Shown here one piece after another: positions 13,601-26,091 of a stretch of 64,000 nucleotides of DNA. Source of the stretch: Melaminivora jejuensis (GTDB lineage: Bacteria > Pseudomonadota > Gammaproteobacteria > Burkholderiales > Burkholderiaceae_C); contig NZ_JACWIJ010000002.1 in the NCBI RefSeq assembly GCF_017811175.1, forward strand, positions 682,001 to 746,000. Direction: 5' to 3'. How positions within the stretch are numbered: the stretch's first letter is position 1; each line of letters begins with the position of its first letter. The notes beneath the pieces are model-generated. The model was given only the letters and a program-made list of their open reading frames with translations. It had not been told where the DNA came from and searched no databases. The translations under genes and the position numbers were made by a program.

Positions 13601-14714
13601 CATGCTCAAGCCCCACCTGTTCATGAATTTCCGCGTCATCGACGAGCATGGCCGCCAGCTCGGGCAGGGGCGCAATCTGGCCGCGCTCAAGGCCGAGCTG
13701 GGCGCGCGCGCACGCGGTGCATTCCAGGCGCTTGCTTCATTAAAGATAGCTGGCAGCGCTGATCCAGAGCCAGTTTCAGTACAAAAGGATTCGCAAAAGA
13801 CCACCAGACAAGCGCTGGCAGCTATCAAAAACGAAGCTGCGGCTGCGGCTCCGGTGCTGAGCGCCGAAGCCCGCCACACTGCCTGGAGCTTTGGCGAGTT
13901 GCCCGAGCTGATGGAAATCACGCGCGGCAGCCAGACGCTGATCGGCTTTGCGGCGCTGATCGACCAGGGCGATGCCGTGACCATCGAGGTCTTCGATGAG
14001 CCGGAACTGGCTGCCGCGCGCCACCGCGCGGGCCTGCGCCGGCTGTTCGCCCTGCAGATCCGCGACGCGCTGAAATACCTGGAAAAGAACATCCCCGATC
14101 TGACGGCCATGGCCGTGGCCTACATGCCGCTGGGCACGCAGGAGCAATTGCGCGCGCAGATCATCGACGTGGCGCTGGAGCGCGCCTTCATGGCCGAGCC
14201 GCTGCCCATCAATGAGGCGCAGTTCCAGCAGCGCGTACACGAGGGCCGCACCCGGCTGACGCTGATCGCCAACGAGGTGGCGCGCCTGGCCGCCACCATC
14301 TTGCAGGAATACGCCGCCGCCCAGCGCAAGCTCAAGGACGCCAGGAATGCCCGCGAGGCGGCTGCCGACATCGGCCAGCAGCTGCAGCGCCTGATGCCGC
14401 GCAACTTCCTGGCGGCCACGCCGTGGGTGCAGCTGCAGCACCTGCCGCGCTACCTCAAGGCCATGGTCGTGCGCCTGGACAAGCAGCGCGCCGACGCCGC
14501 ACGCGACGCCCAGCGCATGAAGGAGCTGCAGCCGCTGGAGCAGCGCTACTGGCGCCTGCTGGCCGAGCGCCGGGGCCAGCACGACAGCCGGATGCAGGAG
14601 TACCGCTGGATGCTCGAAGAACTGCGCGTGAGCCTGTTCGCGCAGGAGCTGCGCACGCCGTACCCGGTCAGCAGCAAGCGGCTGGACAAGGTCTGGGCGC
14701 AGCTGGTGGCCTGA
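10603..14714 (+). CDS. hrpA: ATP-dependent RNA helicase HrpA (frameshift inside a repeat insert)
   Basis: A DEAH-box helicase spread over two frames: 10603 to about 12300, and about 12300 to 14714. The first part has Walker [22 protein letters not shown] and motif VI with RAGRCGR. The second has the HA2/OB region from [18 protein letters not shown] and the long DUF3418 tail. Joined, the product is about 1370 residues, slightly longer than the usual 1300. The break lies in a GC-rich stretch (12255-12360) holding two REP-like hairpins, in a linker that is short and variable in homologues. One extra base would restore the frame, so either a miscalled G/C run or a real disruption by the insert is possible. 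A second repeat (family A) lies in frame at 13742-13833. Divergent from the histidine kinase. Confidence 0.9.
12283..12334. repeat. Family B REP-like hairpin pair inside hrpA
   Basis: Two adjacent hairpins. The first is CCTTCCCCC-AA-GGGGGAAGG at 12283-12302; the second is CCCTCCCCC-GCT-GGGGGAGGG at 12314-12334. The flank GATGGGGGCT (read on the - strand, just 5' of the first hairpin) is shared with the purL copy. The hrpA frame breaks within or close to this element. Confidence 0.8.
13742..13833. repeat. Family A repeat, composite inverted copy inside hrpA
   Basis: It begins with GATAGCTGGCAGCGCT and ends with AGCGCTGGCAGCTATC, an inverted pair matching at 15 of 16 positions about 50 bases apart. 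It is read through in frame by hrpA as an Ala/Lys-rich linker. Confidence 0.75.
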
Positions 14715-14749
14715 CGGGGCGTCCGTTCAGCTCAGCACCCGACGCTCCC

Positions 14750-15181
14750 TCAGTGCAGCGCCAGGCGGTCGAGCTCCGCGCAGACATCGGCCATGCGCCC
14801 GGAGATCACCAGGCGGCAGGCATCGCCTGCCGTATCGCGCCGGATGACGCGCAGCGGCGGCCTGCGCCGCTGCGCCCGGCCTTCGCCAGCGGCTGGCCGG
14901 CAGTCCGGCGTGGCCGGGGCGGCTGAGGCGGCGCCGGCAAGCAGCGCGGCAGTTGGCATGGCGTAATGCACCGCCCGCAGGTGCGGGGCAGGCAAAGTCC
15001 AGGCGCAGCAGGCCTGCGGCAGCTGTGCCGCCACAGCGGCAGTGGCAGCGAAGTCCGGGGCTGGCGGGGCTGGCTGCCGCGTGGCAGCCGGGGCGGGGCC
15101 AGGCCTGTCCCGGCGCGCTGGCTTGAGCAGGCTCGACAGGATGGACAGCGGGGACAACCAGTTGCTCAGGGTAAACGCCAT
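14750..15181 (-). CDS. Hypothetical protein downstream of lexA
   Basis: A 143-residue protein I do not recognise. It starts with a short hydrophobic or amphipathic stretch (FTLSNWLSPLSILSSLL), continues with a Pro/Ala-rich middle, and ends in a more conserved-looking piece (LVISGRMADVCAELDRLA). The ATG at 15181 is preceded by an AGGAG-like stretch (GGAGTTTTCAC on the coding strand). It lies 171 bases after lexA on the same strand and has no obvious SOS box of its own, so read-through from the LexA-controlled promoter is plausible. A lexA-sulA arrangement is known in pseudomonads, but this sequence shows no recognisable SulA features, so I do not call it a division inhibitor. Codon use matches its neighbours. 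Confidence 0.6.
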   Translation of the reverse strand: MAFTLSNWLSPLSILSSLLKPARRDRPGPAPAATRQPAPPAPDFAATAAVAAQLPQACCAWTLPAPHLRAVHYAMPTAALLAGAASAAPATPDCRPAAGEGRAQRRRPPLRVIRRDTAGDACRLVISGRMADVCAELDRLALH

Positions 15182-15352
15182 GTGAAAACTCCTCCACACC
15201 CCTTGACAAAGGGGCGGCCAAAGCAAGAACACAGGCAGGATTACTGAATGGCCCGAGGGCGGGGCGCGTATCCCCAGGGTTGGCACGTAGGGCTGTGGCT
15301 TGCCCCCATGCCAGACGCCCGCCACCTGGGGAGCTGCCCGGCGCGCAAGGCG

Positions 15353-16027
15353 CTACACCAGCAGGGTGTTGCGGATCAGGCCCACGGCCAGGCCTTCGAT
15401 CTCGAAGGGCTCGCCGGGCTGGATGCGGATGACCGGGTAGTCGGGGTTTTCCGGCAGCAGCTCGATGGCCCGGCCTGTACGGCGCAGGCGCTTGACGGTC
15501 ACATCGTCGCCCAGGCGCGCCACGATGATCTGGCCGCTGCGCGCCTCGCGCGTGGCCTGCACGGCTAGCAGGTCGCCATCCATGATGCCGGCGTCGCGCA
15601 TGGACATGCCGCGCACCTTGAGCAGGTAGTCGGGCTTGTGCTGGAACAGCGTACTCTCGAGCACATAGCTGTGCTCCACGTGCTCCTGCGCCAGGATGGG
15701 CGAGCCGGCGGCCACGCGGCCCACCAGGGGCAGGGTGAGCTGGCTCAGGCCGGGAATGGCCGAGGCGAACTGCGCGCCGCGCGCGGCGTTGATGTTGCGC
15801 ACCGTGTGGCTGCACAGGCGGATGCCGCGCGAGGTGCCGCTGACCAGCTCGATGACGCCCTTGCGCGCCAGCGCCTGCAAGTGTTCCTCGGCGGCGTTGA
15901 CCGAGCGAAAGCCCAGTTCGGCGGCGATCTCGGCGCGCGTGGGCGGGGCGCCGGTGCGGGCGATGGCGGTCTGGATCAAGTCCAGAATCTCCTGCTGGCG
16001 GGCGGTGAGCTTGGGGTGGTCGAGCAT
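15353..16027 (-). CDS. lexA: LexA repressor
   Basis: The 224-residue SOS repressor. The N-terminal winged helix-turn-helix (about 1-70) has the recognition segment [20 protein letters not shown]. The self-cleavage site is Ala107-Gly108 in RVAAGSP. The catalytic dyad is Ser142 (RGMSMRD) and Lys179 (DVTVKRL). All residues needed for RecA-stimulated autocleavage are therefore present. A canonical betaproteobacterial SOS box lies 52 bases upstream of its start, so it should repress itself. It is divergent from an asparaginase gene that shares this control region, and is followed by a small unknown gene on the same strand. Confidence 0.97.
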   Translation of the reverse strand: MLDHPKLTARQQEILDLIQTAIARTGAPPTRAEIAAELGFRSVNAAEEHLQALARKGVIELVSGTSRGIRLCSHTVRNINAARGAQFASAIPGLSQLTLPLVGRVAAGSPILAQEHVEHSYVLESTLFQHKPDYLLKVRGMSMRDAGIMDGDLLAVQATREARSGQIIVARLGDDVTVKRLRRTGRAIELLPENPDYPVIRIQPGEPFEIEGLAVGLIRNTLLV

Positions 16028-16078
16028 GGTCGCTTCAATCGAGGTGGGTCAAAAAAGCACTGGTTTTTGATCCAGTAA

Positions 16079-16094
16079 CTGTATTTTTGAACAG
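16079..16094. promoter_or_regulatory. LexA-binding SOS box
   Basis: CTGTATTTTTGAACAG is a perfect CTGT-N8-ACAG palindrome between lexA and the divergent asparaginase gene. It lies 52 bases from the lexA ATG and 22 from the asparaginase ATG, and should mediate lexA autoregulation. Confidence 0.92.
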
Positions 16095-16115
16095 TTTTGC
16101 AAAGGACGCAAGAGC

Positions 16116-17081
16116 ATGGCAGCAGGCATCGTGGTGCTGGGCACCGGCGGCACCATCGCCGGGACTTCGGACGTGGCAGGCGCCAACGTCGGCTACACGG
16201 CGGCGCAGCTGGGCGTGCAGCAGTTGCTGGCCGCCGTGCCGCAACTGGCGCAGGCGGCCCGTGGCCCGCTGCGCGCCGAGCAGGTGGCGCAGATCGACAG
16301 CAAGGACATGGGCCACGCCGTCTGGGCGCGCCTGGTGCAGCGCTGCCTGGTGCATTTGGCTGATGAGGCCGTGGCTGGCCTGGCCATCACGCACGGCACG
16401 GACACGCTGGAAGAGACCGCCTGGCTGCTGCACAACCTGTTGCCCGCGCACAAGCCGGTGGTGCTGACCAGCGCCATGCGCCCGGCCACGGCGCTGGCGC
16501 CCGATGGGCCGCAGAATCTGCTCGATGCCGTGACGCTGGCGGCGCAGCCTGCGGCGCGCGGCGTGCTGGCCGTGGGCGCCGGGGTGATACATGGGGCGCG
16601 CGAGGTCAGCAAGGTGCATCCGCTGCGCCTGGATGCCTTCGCCTCGGGCGATGGCGGCCCGCTGGGCTGGGTGGAGGGCGGACGGGTGCGCTGGGCGCAT
16701 GGCTGCGCGCCGCAGGCGTTGCCGCCGGCCCATGCCGGCCTCGCCGGGCGGCTGGGGGAGGGCGGGCAATGGCATATGCAATGGCCGCGCGTGGCCATCG
16801 TCATGAGCCATGCCGGCGCCGACGGCAGTGTGGTGGATGCGCTGGTGGGCGCGGGCTTTGCCGGCCTGGTCGTGGCCGCGACTGGCAACGGCACGCTGCA
16901 CGAGGCGCTGTATCCCGCCCTGCTGCGCGCCGAGCAGGCCGGGGTCGCCATCCGGCTGGCCTCGCGCTGCCCGCAGGGCCGGATGCTGGCGCAGGCCGAT
17001 GAGCGCTGGGCCGATCCGCTGGGGCTGCCTCCGGTCAAGGCACGCATCAGCCTGATGCTGGAGCTGATGGCGCGGGCCTGA
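16116..17081 (+). CDS. L-asparaginase
   Basis: A 321-residue type I/II asparaginase, which hydrolyses asparagine to aspartate and ammonia. The first catalytic threonine is in GTGGTIAG near the N-terminus (residues 9-16). The second signature, THGTDTLEETA, carries the Thr-Asp pair near residue 92. No signal peptide precedes the first strand, which suggests a cytoplasmic enzyme. The ATG at 16116 follows AAAGGACGCAAGAGC. Its promoter region is shared with divergent lexA, and the SOS box sits so close to its start that LexA could also affect it; this is inferred only from position. Confidence 0.92.
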   Translation: MAAGIVVLGTGGTIAGTSDVAGANVGYTAAQLGVQQLLAAVPQLAQAARGPLRAEQVAQIDSKDMGHAVWARLVQRCLVHLADEAVAGLAITHGTDTLEETAWLLHNLLPAHKPVVLTSAMRPATALAPDGPQNLLDAVTLAAQPAARGVLAVGAGVIHGAREVSKVHPLRLDAFASGDGGPLGWVEGGRVRWAHGCAPQALPPAHAGLAGRLGEGGQWHMQWPRVAIVMSHAGADGSVVDALVGAGFAGLVVAATGNGTLHEALYPALLRAEQAGVAIRLASRCPQGRMLAQADERWADPLGLPPVKARISLMLELMARA

Positions 17082-17113
17082 ACACATCAGGCGCGACGGA
17101 AGCCGCCAACGAA

Positions 17114-17138
17114 AACGCCCCGCAGGCGGCGGGGCGTT
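17114..17138 (-). terminator. Intrinsic terminator after adk
   Basis: A perfect 10-bp stem AACGCCCCGC/GCGGGGCGTT with a 5-base loop. On the - strand it is followed by GTTTTCGTT, which fits the end of the exbB-adk operon. On the + strand there is no T run. Confidence 0.75.
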
Positions 17139-17157
17139 CACGGGTGGCGCTGGGCGC

Positions 17158-18766
<1,609 letters not shown>

Positions 18767-18770
<4 letters not shown>

Positions 18771-18949
18771 GCCTGCAGCTCCTCGTCGCTCAGGGTGCGC
18801 GCCTCGTTTTCCAGCAGCACCGGAATGCCGTCGCGCACCGGATAGGCCAGGCGGGCGCTGCGCGAGACCAGCTCCTGTCGCTCGCGGTCGTAGCTCAGCG
18901 GCCCCTTGGTCACGGGGCAGACCAGCAGTTCAAGCAGTTTCGGATCCAT
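18767..18949 (-). CDS. Trm112 family protein (YcaR-like)
   Basis: A 60-residue protein of the Trm112/UPF0434 family. It opens with the typical [18 protein letters not shown] and contains the conserved [11 protein letters not shown]. Bacterial members have one or two cysteines rather than the full zinc site; only one Cys is visible here. In eukaryotes and archaea Trm112 activates methyltransferases; the bacterial role is uncertain. Its stop overlaps the kdsB start, an arrangement conserved across many proteobacteria. Confidence 0.92.
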
Positions 18950-19012
18950 GGATGGCGTCTTTCAGTCGTTCGTAGGGGGCTGGCGGGTGGTGCGGGCCGC
19001 TGGCGATGATAG

Positions 19013-20017
19013 TCAGGCCGTCAGCCGCGCCAGCCGCGCATCGAGTGCCGCGAAAAAGGCCGGCGGCAGCTCGAGTTGCAGCGGCACGGCCAGGGCGTCG
19101 GGGTGGCGCGGCCACAGCTTCACGGCGTCTTTTTCGGTACAAATCAGGCTTAAACCCTTGCTGGACAAGCGTTGCCAGCTATCAAAATCATAATGATCCG
19201 GCAGCGCCTCGGAGTGTTGCAATTGCAGTCCGCAGGCGCGCAGCATGGCAAAGAAATCCTCCGGTCGGGCGATGCCGGCGACGGCGTGCAGCGGCCTGCC
19301 GCGCAGCGCCGCCAGCGGCGTGTGCTGGCCGTGGCCGTCGATGGCCTGGGGCGCCAGCGAGCGCCGCAGGGCGAATTGCAGCGCCCCGCCCGGTGCCGGG
19401 GCGGGTGCCGGGCCGGCGTGCAGCACGATATCCACCGGGCGTGGCCAGGGTTCGCGCAGCGGGCCGGCAGGCAGCAGCCAGCCATTGCCCACGCCCTCGT
19501 CGTTGAAGACGCAGATCTCCAGGTCGCGCTGCAGCGCCAGATGCTGCAGGCCGTCGTCGCAGACCAGGATGTCGGTGGCGGGGTGGGCGGCCAGCAGCGC
19601 CCGTCCGGCCTGGGCGCGGCGGCGGCCCACGAAGACCGGCACGCCGGCAGCGGCGCGCGCCAGCAGCAGCGGCTCGTCGCCGACCTCGGCGGCAGTGCTG
19701 TCCGGCAGCACCGGGCGCACATCGTCGGCGTCGCCCAGGCTGCTGCGACCGTGGCCGCGCGAGATGATGCCGGGCCGCCAGCCGCTGGAGCGCAGGTGGC
19801 GCACCACGGCCAGGGTCACGGGGGTCTTGCCGGCGCCGCCTGCGGTGACGTTGCCGACCACGATGACCGGCACCGGCAGGCGTTCGGACTGCAGCCTGCC
19901 CCGGGCGTGCAGCCAGCGGCGCAGGCGCACCAGCGCGCCGTACAGCCACGACAGCGGCAGCAACGCCCGCGCCAGCGGGCCGCGGCGCTGCCAGGCACGG
20001 CGCAGTCGTGCGCTCAT
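19013..20017 (-). CDS. lpxK: Tetraacyldisaccharide 4'-kinase, with a repeat-derived segment
   Basis: A 334-residue lipid A kinase that phosphorylates the 4' position of the disaccharide-1-phosphate at the inner membrane. The N-terminal amphipathic membrane-binding segment precedes the Walker [13 protein letters not shown] (about 52-63), and the late motif [10 protein letters not shown] is intact. Between the DHY motif and TEKDAVK the chain reads [16 protein letters not shown], which is exactly the translation of a family A repeat (19145-19190). In E. coli LpxK the same position is an ordinary variable segment. The gene begins 9 bases after exbD and belongs to the envelope operon. Confidence 0.94.
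   Translation of the reverse strand: MSARLRRAWQRRGPLARALLPLSWLYGALVRLRRWLHARGRLQSERLPVPVIVVGNVTAGGAGKTPVTLAVVRHLRSSGWRPGIISRGHGRSSLGDADDVRPVLPDSTAAEVGDEPLLLARAAAGVPVFVGRRRAQAGRALLAAHPATDILVCDDGLQHLALQRDLEICVFNDEGVGNGWLLPAGPLREPWPRPVDIVLHAGPAPAPAPGGALQFALRRSLAPQAIDGHGQHTPLAALRGRPLHAVAGIARPEDFFAMLRACGLQLQHSEALPDHYDFDSWQRLSSKGLSLICTEKDAVKLWPRHPDALAVPLQLELPPAFFAALDARLARLTA
19145..19190 (-). repeat. Family A repeat inside lpxK
   Basis: On the + strand it reads AAACCCTTGCTGGACAAGCG then TTGCCAGCTATCAAAATCA. It is sense-oriented for lpxK, is read in frame, and encodes [12 protein letters not shown]. Confidence 0.88.
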
Positions 20018-20026
20018 GCTGGCAGT

Positions 20027-20455
20027 TCAGCGGGGGGCTGCGCCCGGGGTCTGGGTGGCGAAGGTGATCTGCGCCAGGCCGGCGCGGCGCGCCGCCTCCA
20101 TCACGGTGATGACGGCCTGGTGCGGGGCGGTGGCGTCGGCGCTGATGATGACGGTGCTGTCCTGCCCGCCAGTGCGCGCGGCGTCGGCCAGGGCGCGCGC
20201 CAGCGGCTCCACGCCCCGGCCTTCCAGCACGCCCTGGTTGACGGCGTAGCGCCCCTCGGGCGAGACGGCGACGACGATCTCGCGCGCGCGCTCGCGCAGC
20301 TGCTCGGCCTGCGCCACCGGCAGCGTCACCTGCAGCTCGGTGAACTTGCTGTAGGTGGTGGTCAGCATCAGGAAGATCAGGATCACCAGCAGCACGTCGA
20401 TGAAGGGGATCAGGTTGATCTCCGGCTCTTCCTTGGCGCGGGGGCGAAAGTTCAT
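20027..20455 (-). CDS. exbD: ExbD/TolR-type biopolymer transport protein
   Basis: A 142-residue protein with one N-terminal membrane helix (about 15-35) and a periplasmic domain. The essential proton-path aspartate is Asp20 in LIPFIDVLL. Together with ExbB it should form a proton-driven motor that energises outer-membrane processes through TonB or a Tol-like partner. The ATG at 20455 is preferred because a GAGAG ribosome site lies 7 bases upstream; an ATG two codons earlier is too close to it. It lies 37 bases after exbB and 9 before lpxK. Confidence 0.92.
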   Translation of the reverse strand: MNFRPRAKEEPEINLIPFIDVLLVILIFLMLTTTYSKFTELQVTLPVAQAEQLRERAREIVVAVSPEGRYAVNQGVLEGRGVEPLARALADAARTGGQDSTVIISADATAPHQAVITVMEAARRAGLAQITFATQTPGAAPR

Positions 20456-20492
20456 GGCCATGCTCTCGGGTGCGGCAATCCGATGGGTCTCA

Positions 20493-21128
20493 TCAGCGCG
20501 GCGCACCGGCCAGGCGGGCCAGGTGGCGCACGAACTGCTCGGCGGCCAGCTCCAGGGTCAGCAAATAGGCATCGACCCGGCTGCGGAAGTAGCGCCAGAA
20601 GATCAGCGCCGGAATGGCGATGATCAGGCCAAAGGCGGTGTTGTACAGCGCCACCGAAATGCCGTGCGCCAGCTGCGCCGGGTTGCCGCCGCCGGTGACG
20701 GCGCCGCCTTGCGAGCCGAAGATCTCGATCATGCCGATCACCGTGCCGAACAGTCCCAGCAGCGGCGCTGCCGAGGCGATGGTGGCCAGGGCGTTGAGGT
20801 ATTTCTCCAGGCGCAGCGCTGCGCTGCGGCCCGCGCCCTCCATGGCGGCGCGCAACTCGCCTTCACTGACCTGGGGGTCGGCGGCCAGGGTGCGCAGGCC
20901 GGTGGCCAGCACCTCGCCCAGGGCCGAGTTCTGCGCCAGCTGATTGACCACATCGGGCGCGGGCGCGCCCCGGCTGGACACGGACAGGGCTTCTTCCAGC
21001 AGCCTGGGCGGCGCCACGCGCTTGGTCTGCAGGGCCACGAAGCGCTCGAAAATCAACGCCAGCGCCAGGATGGAACACGCGAGCAGCGGCCAGATGGGCC
21101 AGCCTGCGGCTTGTATGATCGACAGCAA
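20493..21128 (-). CDS. exbB: ExbB/MotA/TolQ-family proton channel
   Basis: A 211-residue inner-membrane protein with three hydrophobic segments (about 9-28, 112-135, 155-177). The conserved APLLGLFGTVIGMI motif is in the second and NTAFGLIIAIPALI in the third. It pairs with the ExbD encoded next. The start is a TTG at 21128, supported by GGGGGAG five bases upstream and by the match of MLSIIQAAGWPIWPL to the usual family N-terminus. It is the first gene of the operon running through lpxK and kdsB to adk; a link between ExbBD and lipid A genes is conserved in Burkholderiales. Confidence 0.92.
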   Translation of the reverse strand: MLSIIQAAGWPIWPLLACSILALALIFERFVALQTKRVAPPRLLEEALSVSSRGAPAPDVVNQLAQNSALGEVLATGLRTLAADPQVSEGELRAAMEGAGRSAALRLEKYLNALATIASAAPLLGLFGTVIGMIEIFGSQGGAVTGGGNPAQLAHGISVALYNTAFGLIIAIPALIFWRYFRSRVDAYLLTLELAAEQFVRHLARLAGAPR

Positions 21129-21474
21129 TTTATCTCCCCCGCTCTACGGTGCAATGAAGGCAGCGGGCGATTATGGCGCAGTGCAGCAACGCCATCCGCA
21201 CTGGCCTGCCGGGCCATCTTGCTCCGCAGACCTGCTCCGCTTGTGGATAACTTTGTGGGCAACCCTGTGGTTTCTTGCCCGCCTTTCATGTGTTGGCGCC
21301 GTTTGTGCCGCAGCGCATGGCAGGCAGCGCGGAAAAATTTCCATCGATCAATGACTTGCGTACATTTTTCTGTGCCATGCCGGGCCTGGGCGGGCTGCCG
21401 CGTGGAGCGTCCTGCCGGTGCCCTGCTGTGGATGACTGGGGCACGCCAAGGCTGTGTGCAGCCGGGCCAGGGCC
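21129..21474. other. Intergenic region between exbB and xseA with DnaA-box-like repeats
   Basis: 346 bases between divergent genes, with AT-richer patches than the surroundings (for example near 21330-21370). It contains a consensus DnaA box and related TGTGG units (listed separately). I see no gene in it. Confidence 0.6.
21241..21274. promoter_or_regulatory. Tandem DnaA-box-like units
   Basis: Three 11-12 bp units in tandem: TTGTGGATAAC, TTTGTGGGCAAC and CCTGTGGTTTC. The first contains TGTGGATAA, the complement of the consensus DnaA box TTATCCACA. A one-mismatch box, TGTGGATGA, follows at 21427-21435. Function is inferred, not shown. Confidence 0.4.
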
Positions 21475-22824
21475 ATGTTTGAGCTGGCCTCCGAGCCGGC
21501 GCGCAGGGGCGCCGCGCCACCCATCTGGGGCGTGGGCGCACTGTGCCGCGCCGTGGCCGACGCCCTGGCTGCGCGCTTCAATCCGGTGGCGGTGCGCGGC
21601 GAGATCACCGGCTTTTCACGCGCCGCCAGCGGGCATTGCTACTTCTCGCTCAAGGATCGCGATGGGCAGATCCGCTGCGCCATGTTCCGCCGCGCCGCCA
21701 GCGCTCTGCCCTTTGCGCCGCGCGATGGCGAGCTGGTCGAGGTCAGCGGCAAGCTGGGCGTGTACGAGGCGCGCGGCGATCTGCAGCTGATCGTCGAGGA
21801 CATGCGCCGCGCCGGCCAGGGCGCGCTGTTCGAGGAGTTTTTGCGCCTCAAGGCCAGCCTGGAGGCCGAGGGCCTGTTCGATGCGGCGCGCAAGCGCGCG
21901 CTACCGGCCCTGCCGCGCGGCATCGGCATCGTGACCTCGCCGGGCGCGGCGGCGCTGCACGATGTGCTTACCGCGCTGCGTCGGCGCGTGCCGCATATCC
22001 CGGTGGTGCTGGCGCCGGCGCTGGTGCAGGGCGCGCAGGCGCCGGCGTCGCTGTGCGAGGCGCTATCGAAAATGTATCTGCTGGCGCAGCAGGGACAGGG
22101 GCTGGAGGGCGATTCGGCTCCCAACCGGGCGCCCATCATCGATGCCATCCTGCTGGTGCGCGGCGGCGGCTCCATCGAAGACCTGTGGGCCTTCAACGAC
22201 GAGCGCGTGGCGCGCATGGTGGTGCAAAGCCCGGTGCCGCTCATCAGCGGCATCGGCCACGAGACCGATTTCACCATCGCCGATTTCTGCGCCGACCTGC
22301 GCGCGCCCACGCCCACCGCCGCCGCCGAGCTGGTGGCGCAGCCGCGCGAGGTCTGGCTGGGCGCGCTGCAACTGCTGGCCGATCGGCTGGCCGATGGCGT
22401 GCAGCGCCAGCTCGACATGCGGCTGCAGCGCCTGGACATGGCGGCGCAGCGCCTGGGCCGGCCCTCGGGGCTGGCAGCGCGCCAGCAACTGCAACTGGCC
22501 CGCCTGGCCCAGCGCATGAAACACGGCTCGCTATTGAAAATGCAGCGCCTAGCACTTGCCCAGCAAGGGTTTCAGGCCGATTTGCCTGGAAAAATAGCCC
22601 ATGCCCTGCAGCGTCATGATGAGGGCCTGCAGCGGCTGGCCCTGCGGCTGCAATTGCTCAACCCGCAGCTGGTGCTGCAGCGCGGCTACGCCCTGCTGAC
22701 CGACACGCAGGGCCGCGTCGTGTCCGATGCCGCGCAGGTGCAAGCGGGCGATGCCCTGCTGGCCACGCTGGCGCAGGGACAGGTGGACGTCACTGTGCAG
22801 CGGCGCCGCCTGCCGCAGAACTGA
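21475..22824 (+). CDS. xseA: Exodeoxyribonuclease VII large subunit
   Basis: A 449-residue large subunit of ExoVII. The N-terminal OB fold has [16 protein letters not shown] and [17 protein letters not shown]. The catalytic core has [34 protein letters not shown] and [24 protein letters not shown] in separate blocks. A long helical arm follows, with the C-terminal [12 protein letters not shown]. The ATG at 21475 is chosen after AGGGCC. The segment [19 protein letters not shown] in the helical arm (22530-22584) is encoded by a family A repeat, read in a different frame from the lpxK copy. The small subunit gene is not nearby. Confidence 0.95.
   Translation: MFELASEPARRGAAPPIWGVGALCRAVADALAARFNPVAVRGEITGFSRAASGHCYFSLKDRDGQIRCAMFRRAASALPFAPRDGELVEVSGKLGVYEARGDLQLIVEDMRRAGQGALFEEFLRLKASLEAEGLFDAARKRALPALPRGIGIVTSPGAAALHDVLTALRRRVPHIPVVLAPALVQGAQAPASLCEALSKMYLLAQQGQGLEGDSAPNRAPIIDAILLVRGGGSIEDLWAFNDERVARMVVQSPVPLISGIGHETDFTIADFCADLRAPTPTAAAELVAQPREVWLGALQLLADRLADGVQRQLDMRLQRLDMAAQRLGRPSGLAARQQLQLARLAQRMKHGSLLKMQRLALAQQGFQADLPGKIAHALQRHDEGLQRLALRLQLLNPQLVLQRGYALLTDTQGRVVSDAAQVQAGDALLATLAQGQVDVTVQRRRLPQN
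22530..22584 (+). repeat. Family A repeat inside xseA (diverged)
   Basis: It reads GCTATTGAAAATGCAGCGCC then TAGCACTTGCCCAGCAAGGG and TTTCAGGCCGATTT. The core dyad and the AGGGTTT...GGCCGATTT tail are kept. It is read through in frame. Confidence 0.75.
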
Positions 22825-22831
22825 ACGCCCG

Positions 22832-22867
22832 ACGCAGATCGCAGAACGCAGATCGCAGAACGCAGAA
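22832..22867. repeat. 14-bp tandem repeat upstream of sodB
   Basis: ACGCAGATCGCAGA occurs twice in perfect tandem (22832-22859) and is followed by a partial third unit ACGCAGAA. It lies just after the xseA stop. Confidence 0.8.
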
Positions 22868-22898
22868 AGTGCCTACAGCAGCGCCGTCCTTCCTTTCC

Positions 22899-22904
22899 TA
22901 CAAT
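22899..22904 (+). promoter_or_regulatory. Candidate -10 element for sodB
   Basis: TACAAT, a near-consensus sigma-70 -10 box, lies about 70 bases before the sodB ATG. No convincing -35 box stands 16-18 bases upstream, so this is tentative. Confidence 0.4.
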
Positions 22905-22972
22905 GCCCCGTCCACCCCGCCCGGCGCCTGTCCGGGCGGCCGACCTCATCGCAACTGACAAAGGAACCCACC

Positions 22973-23554
22973 ATGGAACACACCCTGCCGCCGCTGCCCT
23001 ACGCCATCGACGCCCTGGCCCCGCACTACAGCCAGGAGACGCTGGAGTACCACCACGGCAAGCACCACAAGGCCTACGTCACCAACCTGAACAATCTGCA
23101 AAAGGGCACCGAGTTCGAGAACATGCCCCTGGAGGAGATCGTCAAGAAGTCCAGCGGCGGCATCTACAACAACTCCGCGCAGATCTGGAACCACACCTTC
23201 TTCTGGAACTGCATGACGCCCGGTGGCGGCGGCGAGCCTTCCGGAGCCCTGGCCGACGCCATCCGCGCCAAGTGGGGCAGCTACGGCGCCTTCAAGGAAG
23301 CCTTCGTCAAGAGCGCTGCCGGCAACTTCGGCTCGGGCTGGACGTGGCTGGTCAAGAAGGCTGACGGCAGCGTGGACATCGTCAACATGGGCGCCGCCGG
23401 CACGCCGCTGACCACCGAGGACAAGGCGCTGCTCACGGTGGACGTGTGGGAGCACGCCTACTACATCGACTACCGCAACGAGCGCCCGCGCTTCGTCGAG
23501 ACTTTCTTTGACAAGCTGGTCAACTGGAAGTTTGCCGAGAGCAACTTCGCCTGA
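22973..23554 (+). CDS. sodB: Superoxide dismutase (Fe type)
   Basis: A 193-residue Fe/Mn-family dismutase converting superoxide to peroxide and oxygen in the cytoplasm. The metal ligands are His27 ([10 protein letters not shown]), His74 (WNHTFFW), Asp157 and His161 (DVWEHAYY). Gln70 just before the second ligand is the position that usually marks iron-specific enzymes. The ATG follows AAAGGAACCCACC, a good ribosome site. It is followed by an intrinsic terminator at 23605-23632, so it is probably monocistronic. Confidence 0.96.
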   Translation: MEHTLPPLPYAIDALAPHYSQETLEYHHGKHHKAYVTNLNNLQKGTEFENMPLEEIVKKSSGGIYNNSAQIWNHTFFWNCMTPGGGGEPSGALADAIRAKWGSYGAFKEAFVKSAAGNFGSGWTWLVKKADGSVDIVNMGAAGTPLTTEDKALLTVDVWEHAYYIDYRNERPRFVETFFDKLVNWKFAESNFA

Positions 23555-23604
23555 CTGGCCTGAATCTCCTGCCGGGGCGCCTGCACGGGGCGCCCTCGAA
23601 TGCC

Positions 23605-23632
23605 AGCCCCTGCCGCAAGCCAGGGGCTTTTT
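23605..23632 (+). terminator. Intrinsic terminator after sodB
   Basis: The stem AGCCCCTG/CAGGGGCT with an 8-base loop is followed by TTTTTC, 50 bases after the sodB stop. Confidence 0.88.
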
Positions 23633-23817
23633 CATTTCCGGGTTGTGCTTCTGGAGTGCGGGTTAACCCTTATATTTTTGCATTGCGGCATTCCATTGCG
23701 AAAACCGGAACTTTGCCGGGTGCTGTCGAGCACAATCGCTGGCTGTCGCCGCAGCGGCCAGCAAGCCGCCCGGGCCGACCCACCACCCATTGCGTCATTT
23801 CCACCTGAGAGACACGG

Positions 23818-26058
<2,241 letters not shown>

Positions 26059-26091
26059 AAAAGCCCGGCACGCAGCGCACTTGCTGGTAAA

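Noticed and set aside
14750..15181. SulA-type division inhibitor behind lexA
   Set aside because: Position is suggestive, but no SulA sequence features are visible in the 143-residue product.
21129..21474. Chromosome origin from the DnaA-like boxes
   Set aside because: No dnaA, dnaN, rpmH, gidA or parAB genes lie nearby and the number of boxes is small.
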